From NCBI GenBank assembly GCA_030838445.1, contig JAUZFQ010000005.1, positions 1 through 60,189 on the forward strand: a DNA stretch of 60,189 nt, given 5' to 3'. The notes beneath the pieces were generated by a model, which made no database searches, was not told where the DNA came from, and saw only the letters and a list, made by a program, of their open reading frames with translations. The translations under genes were made by a program, and so were the position numbers. Positions 51,632 to 60,100 of the stretch are shown here, one piece after another. Each line of letters begins with the position of its first letter. Position 1 is the stretch's first letter. Source of the DNA: Pyrinomonadaceae bacterium (lineage in GTDB: Bacteria > Acidobacteriota > Blastocatellia > Pyrinomonadales > Pyrinomonadaceae).

Positions 51632-51730
51632 TCGCCGCAGGCGCGAAAGAAGGGATGAGGGATGAATAAGCACAAATCTTATTCATCCCTCATCCCTCAT
51701 CCCTCATCCCTTCTTTTATCTGCGGTGAAG
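51632..51730. repeat. heptad inverted repeat, ggatgag type (second copy)
   Basis: agggatgagggatgaataag pairs with cttattcatccctcatcc plus two further heptads; the right arm is longer. The flanks cgccgcaggcgcgaaagaag and tttatctgcggtgaagg match those of the copy at 48991-49102, 2.6 kb away. Confidence 0.9.
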
Positions 51731-51760
51731 GTTTTAGTCCTGTCCAGATGAGCGCGCGGT

Positions 51761-52720
51761 TTATCGTTGCTGCGCGCGTCCCGATTGGATGAGCCTTTGT
51801 CTGGCGGTGTTGCCGGGGACGGCGATGTGCGTGGCCGGGTCGTACTCCTTGCCCGCCGAAGGGCTGCCCTGCGGAACCCAGATTTCCACACGCGTCGAAC
51901 TGTAACCGCTCGGAATGTAGCGCACGTAGTAGCCGTCCGGGTGCAGAGACCAGCGACCGCTCGGCACGTCCTGACTGCCGGAGCCGAGCGGGGCGTTGCC
52001 TGACAACACCGCGACGCGCTCCATCTCGGCAAACGACGCGCCCGGCGTCGTGAGCATCTGGCGCAGTTGCGCCTCGGCCTGCGCGATCTGGCGAAGCGGT
52101 TCGGGAACGCCGCCGAGAGCGTCGGTGAGCGCGTTGCCGGAGAGCACGTCGAGCGCGCTGCGGTTGAGCGAGGCGAGTTGGCGCGGCGTCAATAGTTGCG
52201 AGGCGACGGCCTTGATTTCGCCCTGCAAGTCTTCAAACTTCGCGCGGGCGATGATCGCCCAGAGAAGCTGCTGGATTTTTTGCTGCTGTATTTCGGGACG
52301 GTTCACGGAGTTGCGCACGATGGTCATCACGGCGTCTTCCGCAGGCCCTTTCGGCGGCGCGTAGAGATAGCCATCGCCGCCGCCGGGGCCGTGCGTCCCC
52401 GCCTTCAGACAATAGCTCTGCGTCTGCATCTCGTAGTAGCCGGGCTGCAAGACGAAGCCCCCGTTCGGCGTGCGCTGCAAGGTCATTAACGAACGTTTCG
52501 CCTCGCGCGGCGCAAAACCGTCCTTCGACGCGTCGCCCCACTTCGCATCCGGCAAACTGGTCGTAATCGGCTGCTTGTCCCCGAGCAAATTCGGCGTCTT
52601 CTTCTTCAACCTGTCTCCGAGGCCGCCGAGGCCGCCCAACTGCGCGCGTGCGTCCATCCCGCCGAAGAGAATCATCAAGACCGCGAACGCGGCAACAAAT
52701 TTAAAACGTAGTAACTTCAC
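51761..52720 (-). CDS. secreted hypothetical protein, 319 residues
   Basis: Signal peptide 1-27 (VAAFAVLMILFGGMDARAQ). The mature part starts with a Gly/Leu-rich repeat (LGGLGGLGDRLKKK) and a basic linker, then GGFVLQPGYYEMQTQSYCLKAGTHGPGGGDGYLYAPPKG, given as description. A helical part follows (IRNSVNRPEIQQQKIQQLLWAII). The C-terminal beta part (RWSLHPDGYYVRYIPSGYSSTRVEIWVP) ends in a region resembling extracellular repeat proteins. It is not recognised. The single Cys near residue 104 excludes a disulfide within the chain. The gene has gggagag upstream and an IR at 52764. Confidence 0.75.
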   Translation of the reverse strand: MKLLRFKFVAAFAVLMILFGGMDARAQLGGLGGLGDRLKKKTPNLLGDKQPITTSLPDAKWGDASKDGFAPREAKRSLMTLQRTPNGGFVLQPGYYEMQTQSYCLKAGTHGPGGGDGYLYAPPKGPAEDAVMTIVRNSVNRPEIQQQKIQQLLWAIIARAKFEDLQGEIKAVASQLLTPRQLASLNRSALDVLSGNALTDALGGVPEPLRQIAQAEAQLRQMLTTPGASFAEMERVAVLSGNAPLGSGSQDVPSGRWSLHPDGYYVRYIPSGYSSTRVEIWVPQGSPSAGKEYDPATHIAVPGNTARQRLIQSGRAQQR

Positions 52721-52763
52721 TAAAAAACTCTCCCTTGAAAAATTAAGAATCGCAACCGGAGTC

Positions 52764-52792
52764 GCAAGTCACTTTAAAGATAAATGACTTGC
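52764..52792. promoter_or_regulatory. 8-bp inverted repeat upstream of 52720 gene
   Basis: gcaagtca (52764-52771) and tgacttgc (52785-52792) pair across 13 AT-rich bases, about 45 bases before the start of the secreted-protein gene. It is a candidate operator, not a terminator. Confidence 0.35.
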
Positions 52793-52947
52793 TAATTGTG
52801 CGTCCAGTTGACCGGGTTGGATACGGCATTGGATGGAATATGTTTTCGTCAAATTATTGCCGCATTCTTTTCGGGTACTGCTGGTGAAAGCCACGCTATT
52901 CGCCGTCGCCTCCGGCGACTTGTGGGGCGGCGGCTGAGGGAAACTGC

Positions 52948-53496
52948 TCAACCGTCTTTTGCCGCCTGCAACATCTTGGCCGTCGTGCCGAAGAAACGTG
53001 TTGTCGTTTTCACCTTACAGGTTTTTTCGATGAACGCTGCCGGGTTGCCCGGTCTGCCATTAACAAGGCGCATCAAGATAAACACTTCGCCCGATGTGGC
53101 CTGCAATATCTCGAAATCGTTTTTGGGCGAGACAAACGGCAACTTGAAATCGTCGGGCAACGGTTGCGGGATAAAGGTGATGAGAAATCGCGTGTCGGTC
53201 GTCGCTTCGAGATGTTTGAACGGGTCGAGTCGCAACGCATTTTCAACCTCTGCGATTGTTCGCAGAAAGGTCGGCACTTCGTAGCCCAAAGCTTTGTAAA
53301 GATGTTGCTCGATTTTGCGTGTCAGTGCGGCGCGGTCACTATCCGTCGTCTCGAAAAAGAGATTGCCCGTCTGGATATAGCTGCGAACGCTGCTAAAGCC
53401 CAATTCTCGAAATAATTCGCGCAGCCGTTCCATCTTCACCTGATGCCCGCCGATGTTTATGCTGCGTAGCAATGCGATGTATTTAACAGTTCCCAT
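52948..53496 (-). CDS. DUF1697 family protein
   Basis: 182 residues from the ATG at 53496 (aggtgaagag just upstream); a GTG at 53508 is an alternative. The family pattern is clear: YIALLRSINIGGH, KMERLRELFRELGF, SVRSYIQTGNLFFET (N-terminal domain, about 4-85). A C-terminal domain follows with FLITFIPQPLPDDF and a variable RFFGTTAKMLQAA end. DUF1697 proteins are small cytosolic proteins of unknown function, often transferred between bacteria. This gene is slightly less GC-rich than its neighbours. No operon partner is visible. Confidence 0.88.
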   Translation of the reverse strand: MGTVKYIALLRSINIGGHQVKMERLRELFRELGFSSVRSYIQTGNLFFETTDSDRAALTRKIEQHLYKALGYEVPTFLRTIAEVENALRLDPFKHLEATTDTRFLITFIPQPLPDDFKLPFVSPKNDFEILQATSGEVFILMRLVNGRPGNPAAFIEKTCKVKTTTRFFGTTAKMLQAAKDG

Positions 53497-53548
53497 TAAT
53501 CTCTTCACCTAAACTTTTACTAAGAACCGGCAGCCCATGCACGCCATC

Positions 53549-53785
53549 TCAACTCGATTTAACGACAGGTTTCTCTGGTCTGCTCCGGCAATACTCACAG
53601 GTTCGATCACTACACTTAGATTCAAGCCACGTATTACAGAAGGCGCAGAAGTAAGCATCATAATCATCGTAGTAAATTCGGGCACGCTCGCACCTCCGGC
53701 ACACGCGTTCATCTATATGACCGTTGATCTCACGGCCGTCAATTACAACCACGCCCTTTTCACTATCTTCGGTTACGCTCAACAT
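53549..53785 (-). CDS. small zinc-ribbon protein, 78 residues
   Basis: The start at 53785 (MLSVTEDSEKG) is preferred; the frame extends to 53887 without conservation. The C-terminal half is a cysteine cluster: CRRC (29-32), CAFC (47-50), Cys58 and CEYC (63-66), seven Cys in two or three CxxC knuckles, likely binding one or two zinc ions. The pattern ARIYYDDYDAYFCAFCNTWLE is one I associate with small conserved bacterial proteins of unknown role. The frame on the opposite strand (53537-53797) is a shadow. Confidence 0.7.
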   Translation of the reverse strand: MLSVTEDSEKGVVVIDGREINGHIDERVCRRCERARIYYDDYDAYFCAFCNTWLESKCSDRTCEYCRSRPEKPVVKSS

Positions 53786-53965
53786 CCGGAACTCTAACGC
53801 CTCTTGTGCCGAACGATGCGGCCTAACCACGCAAAGGGCGTGAAAAGCCGACAGGTAAAGCCGACAGGTTCGGGCTAACTCCATCACAAAGCGGCAAAGG
53901 GCGGTTCGTGCGGCATGAGATGCTGCTTTCGTCGGTCTTGACGCACCGCCGCGTCGGACGCACTT

Positions 53966-55153
53966 TCAAACGCGCTCGACGAGCAGGGCGAGGCCGAGGC
54001 CGCCGCTGACGCAGAGCGTGGCGAGGCCGAAGCGCGCCTGGCGTTTCTTCATTTCGTGCAGGAGCGTCGTGGTGATGCGGACGCCCGTGCAGCCGATGGG
54101 GTGGCCGAGGGCAATCGCGCCGCCGTTGACGTTGAGGCGCGCGGCGTCAAAGTGGAGTTCGCGGTCGCAGGCGATGACCTGAGCGGCGAAGGCTTCGTTA
54201 AGTTCGACGAGTTCGATGTCCGCGAGCGTCAAGTTTTGCCGGGCGAGCAGGGCGCGGACGGCGGGCACGGGACCGATGCCCATCACTTCGGGAGCGACTC
54301 CGGCGATCTCATAATCAACGATGCGCGCCAGCGGCTCGACGCCGTTCGTCTCCTTCAACGCTTCTGCGCCGAGGACGCAGACGGCAGCCGCGCCGTCCGT
54401 GATGCCGGACGAGTTGCCAGCCGTGACCGTGCCGGACTTTTTATCGAAGACGGGCGGAAGTTTTTTTAGACTCTCAAGCGTCGTCGCGGCGCGCGGGTGC
54501 TCGTCGCGCGTGAGCGTGAGCGTTTCACCGCGACGGCCTTTGAACTCGACGGGCGTGAGTTCCGCGTCGAAGCGTCCGGAGTCAATGGCGGCGGCGGCGC
54601 GTTGTTGCGAGCGGAGGGCGAAGGCGTCCTGTTCGTCGCGCGTGATCTCGTACTGGCGCGCGAGGTTTTCGGCGGTCTCGCCCATGATGAGGCCGGAGAG
54701 CGGATCGAGGAAGCCGTCTCGATACATGCCGTCAACGAGTTCGACGTTGCCCATCTTCAAGCCCCAGCGCGCGCCTTCCGCGAAGTAGGGCACGCGCGAC
54801 ATGTTCTCCACGCCGCCCGCAAGCACGGCGCGTGCGCGTCCGAGCATGATCTCCTGCGCCGCGAGGATGATCGCTTTCAAGCCCGACCCGCAGGCTTGAT
54901 TGACGGTGAAGGCGGGCACCGCGTCGGGCGCGCCCGCGCGATAACCGATCTGGCGTGCGAGGTTCGGCCCCGTCCCCGCCTGCCGCGCCGCGCCCCAGAT
55001 AACTTGCTGAATCGCGTCCGGCGCAAGACCGGCGCGTCGCAAAGATTCCCGCGCCGCCGTCGCGCCCAACTCCGCCGCCATCACATCTGCCAGCGCGCCG
55101 CCGAAGCGACCGATGGGCGTCCGCACCGCTCCAACCAGATAAATATCTTTCAT
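53966..55153 (-). CDS. acetyl-CoA acetyltransferase (thiolase)
   Basis: 395 residues from the ATG at 55153; a frame from 55240 is rejected. Condenses two acetyl-CoA or cleaves acetoacetyl-CoA. The catalytic Cys is in NQACGSG (Cys88), the His of ELNEAFAAQ and GHPIGCTG with the second Cys are intact, and AGNSSGITDGAA is typical. The 395-residue length is that of biosynthetic or fatty-acid thiolases. It is alone, divergent from the nuclease-like gene; no hydroxybutyrate or fatty-acid genes are adjacent. Confidence 0.95.
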   Translation of the reverse strand: MKDIYLVGAVRTPIGRFGGALADVMAAELGATAARESLRRAGLAPDAIQQVIWGAARQAGTGPNLARQIGYRAGAPDAVPAFTVNQACGSGLKAIILAAQEIMLGRARAVLAGGVENMSRVPYFAEGARWGLKMGNVELVDGMYRDGFLDPLSGLIMGETAENLARQYEITRDEQDAFALRSQQRAAAAIDSGRFDAELTPVEFKGRRGETLTLTRDEHPRAATTLESLKKLPPVFDKKSGTVTAGNSSGITDGAAAVCVLGAEALKETNGVEPLARIVDYEIAGVAPEVMGIGPVPAVRALLARQNLTLADIELVELNEAFAAQVIACDRELHFDAARLNVNGGAIALGHPIGCTGVRITTTLLHEMKKRQARFGLATLCVSGGLGLALLVERV

Positions 55154-55301
55154 TGCCACACTCTCTGAATTAAGATTCTCCGACATGCGACAAGATGATA
55201 ACTTGTTCGGTAAGTAGACTCCAAAACGCCTCTCACCCACTCGAACCCTCTACGTCTAACTTTGCGCCTTTGGTTCTGGCCGATAACTTGACGTTCGACG
55301 C

Positions 55302-56858
55302 ATGAGTCAATCTTTGTTAATGAAAGTCATCACGAATCCGGACGAAAGGGAAGAGGCGCGGGGACGCATCGCGGCGATACTCGATGCGCGCGGCGAGTGG
55401 TTTTGCGCGGAGACGCGCGAGGGCGTGCAGGTGTCGCTCGGCAGAGGCGAGTGGGAGATCGCGCAGGCGCACGATGCGCTGCTTTTCTCTTACCGGACGG
55501 AGCGCGGCGTGTCGCGCGTCTGGCGCGTGGCGGGTTGGGAATGGACGGGCGAGCGTCTGCGCCTGAACGCGTCGCGGCGTATGGGCGCGGTGCGCGCGTT
55601 GTTGGAACTCGTCCCGCGCGCGTCCGTCGCGGAGGGCGTCGCTCAACTGTCGGCGGCGCGACGCGCGGCCTGCGAAAAGTTAGCCGCGCTCGTCTCCGCT
55701 GCCGCCGGGAACGCGAAAATAGAACGCGCAGGTTTGAGCGCGGGCGTGCGGCGCGCGGAGCCGGGCAGGTATGCGCGCGTGCTCCTCTCGCGCGGCGGGC
55801 GCGAACGAATCGCCGCGACGGGCGCAGTCGTCGCGCTCGGCGCGCATGAAGCGGACGCCTTCCTCGCGTCGGCCTTGCTCTGGTGGATGCGGTCTGCGGA
55901 AAAATCCGTGCGCGGCGCGCGAAAGTTGTGGCTCCTTGTCGCGCCGGAAATGCGTGACGCGACCGCCGAACGTCTGGCATTGCTGCGTGCAGAGATGCGT
56001 CGCGAGATCGAGTTGTACGAGACGGACGAGGGCTGGCAAAAGTTGTCGCCCGTCGCGCTGCCTGAACTCGAACAGACGCTCGCCGCCGCAGCGACGCGCT
56101 ACCGCCGACCGCCGCGCGTGGAGTTGACGGAAACTGCGGCGCGCATCCTTGCGCTCGCGCCGGAGGCGATTGATGTCGTCCGCGCGCGACACGGCGAGAC
56201 GCTCAGGTTTCACGGGCTGGCCTTCGCGCGCGTGCGTAGCCTGATGCGACGCGAGCGCGTCTGGTTCGGCGCAGGCAACGCGCCACGCGTCCTGCTCGAC
56301 GCGAGCACCTGGCCGCAACTCGCAAAACTCATTGACGAACTACGCGCGCACCGCCGCGCCGATTCCGCAGATCATCGCCACGCTCTCTACGCGTCTGCGC
56401 CCGAAGCGTGGCTTGAGTCTCTGCTCCGGCGCGACATCACGCGGCTCGACCCCGGCCTGCGCCTCGCCCCGCTCTACGCACAGTTTCGCACCGCCGCCAT
56501 TCCACACAACGCGGGCGCGCGTCCCGTTGACCTGCTCGCGCTCCGCCGCGACGGTCGGCTCGTCGTCATCGAACTGAAAGTTTCAGAAGACCTCGCGCTT
56601 CCCCTCCAGGGCGCGGACTACTGGCGACGAATCTCTACTTACCAACGCGCCGGTCACATCCAACGGGCGCGCCTGTTTGGCGACGCCGAGATTTCAGCGG
56701 ACGCACCGCTCGTCTACCTCGTCGCCCCGTTGCTGCGTTTTCATCGCTCGTTCAGCGCGCTCGCAGGCTGCATCACCCCGGAGATCGAGATGTACCGCTT
56801 CGACATCAACGAAAATTGGCGCGCGGGCGTGCGCGTCATGCGGCGTGGTGTGATTTAA
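55302..56858 (+). CDS. PD-(D/E)XK nuclease-like protein, RecB-type motifs
   Basis: 518 residues. The C-terminal domain (about 360-515) has the PD-(D/E)XK core: helix EAWLESLLRRD (near 370), then GARPVDLLALRRDGRLVVIELK with Asp410 and Glu424-Leu-Lys426. This is followed by QGADY (436-440), the QxxxY motif of RecB-family nucleases. A metal-dependent nuclease is therefore likely. The N-terminal 350 residues are Arg/Ala/Leu-rich, probably helical and beta (WRVAGWEWTGERLRL, then ARVLLSRGGRERIAAT), and match no family I know; they may bind DNA. It is a single gene with no restriction, CRISPR or toxin partner adjacent. Confidence 0.78.
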   Translation: MSQSLLMKVITNPDEREEARGRIAAILDARGEWFCAETREGVQVSLGRGEWEIAQAHDALLFSYRTERGVSRVWRVAGWEWTGERLRLNASRRMGAVRALLELVPRASVAEGVAQLSAARRAACEKLAALVSAAAGNAKIERAGLSAGVRRAEPGRYARVLLSRGGRERIAATGAVVALGAHEADAFLASALLWWMRSAEKSVRGARKLWLLVAPEMRDATAERLALLRAEMRREIELYETDEGWQKLSPVALPELEQTLAAAATRYRRPPRVELTETAARILALAPEAIDVVRARHGETLRFHGLAFARVRSLMRRERVWFGAGNAPRVLLDASTWPQLAKLIDELRAHRRADSADHRHALYASAPEAWLESLLRRDITRLDPGLRLAPLYAQFRTAAIPHNAGARPVDLLALRRDGRLVVIELKVSEDLALPLQGADYWRRISTYQRAGHIQRARLFGDAEISADAPLVYLVAPLLRFHRSFSALAGCITPEIEMYRFDINENWRAGVRVMRRGVI

Positions 56859-57175
56859 CGTAATCCTTCCGCAGGGGGCGGCGATTTTAACGAGGAAAAA
56901 TTTTGTGTCTGCAAAATTATGGGCTGCCGTGCCGGGGTTCGAGGCCGGTTCCCGCTTAGGCAGGTGAAGTCGCATTGAAAAGATTTTCTTGCTTAAAGAG
57001 CGCGAATCGTGGAATATGCTCCGCCTAGTCCGAGCCGTGGGTGAAAAAGCAGGGGCGTTAACCTGATCCAACCTGAACCGCCGACTGCTAACGCGCACAC
57101 CGCGCAGACCCGCCAACGATCAACGTCTAAGCGCGTCGCTCCACACGCGCGCCAAAATTGAAAAACGAGGACACC
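56859..57175. other. intergenic region upstream of the SBBP-repeat gene
   Basis: 317 bases. A weak promoter-like pair TTGCTT (near 56990) and GAATAT (17 bases later) lies about 160 bases before the ATG at 57176. ggcgg...ccg runs and a ccgg...ccgg motif near 56935 are seen, but nothing else is supported. No gene or tRNA is present. Confidence 0.4.
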
Positions 57176-60100
57176 ATGAAATCTGCCCCGAACTATACTC
57201 GCATCTTCACTCGCCAACGCCTCTTCAACACACTCGTCCCACTCTCGCTGCTGTGCGCCCTGAGCCTGCTCGTCGCCTTGCTCGCGCCCGCGAACAGGCG
57301 AAGCACGCCGCAAGGGTCGGACACCGCAGACAAGTTTTCGACGGCCTTACCGGCGTCAACGTCAACACAGGCGACGACGCCGCGCGACACAGAACGTGCG
57401 CGCGAGGCTTACGGCCAGATAGAGTTGAGCTTTGAAGCCAACCGTGGGCAGTCCGATGCGTCTGTCAACTTCCTCGCGCGCGGCGCGGGCTACACGCTGT
57501 TTCTCAAACCGGAAGAAGCCGTCTTCGTCATGTCACGGCGTGGAGACGGAAGAGGCCGGAAGCAGGAAGAAGGCGGCAAGGGGTTGACGACTGATCGTGC
57601 GGTGCAGACGGGGCGGGGCGATGCTCCCAGCGCGCGCGGCAAGGCGTCAGAGTCGGAGCCTGCGCCGAAGGCTGCGGTGCTGCGCATGAAACTGAGCGGC
57701 GCGGATGCGGGCGCGCCGGTCGAAGGCGCGGGCGAGTTGTCTGGGAAGGTCAACTATTTCATCGGCAACGACCCGGCCAAATGGCACGCGGGCGTTCCGA
57801 CCTACGGGCGCGTCCGCTACCAGGACGTGTATCCGGGCATTGACGTGATCTATTACGGCAACCAGCGTCAGTTGGAATACGACTTTGTCGTCGCGCCCGG
57901 ACGCGACGCGAGCGCCGTGCGTCTTGAGTTTGAAGGCACGGACAAAGTTGAAGTCGGGGAGAACGGCGACCTGCTGCTGAACGTGGGCGGTGAAGTGTTG
58001 CGACAATTGAAGCCTGTGCTTTATCAGGAGGTGGCGGGCGCGCGGCGTGAGGTCGAGGGCGGCTACGCGTTGCAGCCTGACGGGCGCGTCGGCTTCTCAG
58101 TTGGCGAGTATGATGCCGCGCTCCCGCTCGTCATTGATCCTGTCCTCGTTTACTCAACCTATATTGGCGGCAACAACACCGACCTCGCCAGAGCCATCGC
58201 CGTTGACCCGTCCGGCAACGCCTGCATCACGGGCTATACCACCTCGACTAATTTCCCGACGGCCAACGCCTTTCAGTCGGCGTTTAACGGAACGGAGGGG
58301 TTTTTCGGCAACAGGGATGTCTTCGTCACCAAGATCAACGCGGCGGGCAACGCGTTCGTCTATTCGACTTACCTCGGCGGAACGGGCGGCGAGGAAGCCA
58401 GAGGCATCGCTGTGGATTCGTCGGGCAACGCTTACATCGCAGGCTTCACCGACTCAACCAACTTTCCCATCGCCAACGCCGTGCAAGCTTCAATCGGCGG
58501 CACTCAGGACGCTTTCGTGACGAAGCTCAACCCCGAAGGCTCCGCGCTCGTTTACTCGACTTTTCTTGGCGGCGCAGGCTTCAGTGACGGCGCTAATAGC
58601 GCAGAGTTTGGCGAGGCTATCGCGGTTGATCCGTCCGGCAACGCCTACGTCACCGGCAGCACCTTCTCAGACAACTTCCCGCTGGTCAACGCCATTCAAG
58701 GCACGTTCAAGGGCGGCTCCACCGACGCCTTCGTGACGAAGATCAACGCGGCGGGCGACGCGTTCGTCTACTCGACTTATCTCGGCGGCAATGGCGATGC
58801 TGCCATCTCCGGCATTGGCGGGGAGAGCGGCAGGGGTATCGCGGCTGATTCTTCGGGAAACACTTACGTCACCGGAGAAACCAACTCCTCGACTGACTTC
58901 CCGCTGGCTAACGCCATTCAAGCCACGTATGGCGGCGGCGGCACCGACGCTTTCGTCGCCAAGATCAACGCGGACGGTTCGGCGTTCGTCTACTCGACTT
59001 ACCTCGGCGGCGGCGAGCAGGACAGCGGCGAAGGCATCAAGGCCGACGCGTCCGGCCACACATACGTCGCCGGATTCACCGTGTCCACCAATTTCCCGAC
59101 GGCCAACGCCTTCCAGACCGCGAACGGCGGCGGTCAGGACGCTTTCGTCGCCAAGATCAACCCTACCGGTTCCGTGTTCGCCTATTCAACCTATCTCGGC
59201 GGCGGCGGCGGCGAGATCGCCTTCGGAATCGCGATTGATGCGTCCAACAACGTGTATCTCGGCGGAAGCACCGGCTCGTTGAACACCTTTCCCACGCGCA
59301 ACGCCAACCAATGCGCGCGCAACGGCGGCCAAGACCTCTTCATCACGAAACTCAACCCGGAGGCTACCGAGTTAATCTATTCCACGTATATCGGCGGCAG
59401 CGGAAGCGACAGCGGCGAAGGCATCGCGCTCGACCCGTCAAACAACGCTTACATGACCGGCTCCACCACCTCGACCGATTTCCCCACGGTCAATCCCATC
59501 CAGGCCGCGAACGGCGGCGGTCAGGACGCCTTCGTCACCAAATTCAACGACGCGCTCCCGCCAAACGCATGCGCCACGCCGACACCAACTCCGACGCCGA
59601 CTCCGACCCCGACGCCGACTCCAACCCCGACGCCGACTCCAACCCCTACACCAACTCCAACGCCAACGCCGACTCCGACGCCGCCAGACCAGACGGTGGA
59701 GTTTAGTTCGCCCTCTTACGTTGTGAATGAAGACGCGGGCAGCGTGCTCATCACCGTCAACCGCACGGGCAACACAAGCGTGCTCACGACAGTGGATTAC
59801 GAAACCATAGCCGATCAAGTCACGGTCGGTTGCGACGTCAACAACGGCACGGCCTCCGAACGTTGCGACTACACCACCACGCTCGGCACCCTCCGCTTCG
59901 CCGCAGGTGAAACGAGCAAGACCTTCCGCATCTTCATTACTAACGATGCTTACGTGGAAGGCGCGGAATTAATCCATTTGATGTTGAGTAATCCCACTCC
60001 CGGCGTGGGGTTCGGCTTCGGCAACACAGCGACCGTCTCCATCATTAGCGACGACACGAACGCGAACGCGGCGAACCCCGTAGACACGGCCTCGTTCTTC

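Noticed and set aside
56930-56975. tRNA-like ggttcga segment
   Set aside because: No matching acceptor or anticodon arms can be formed around it.
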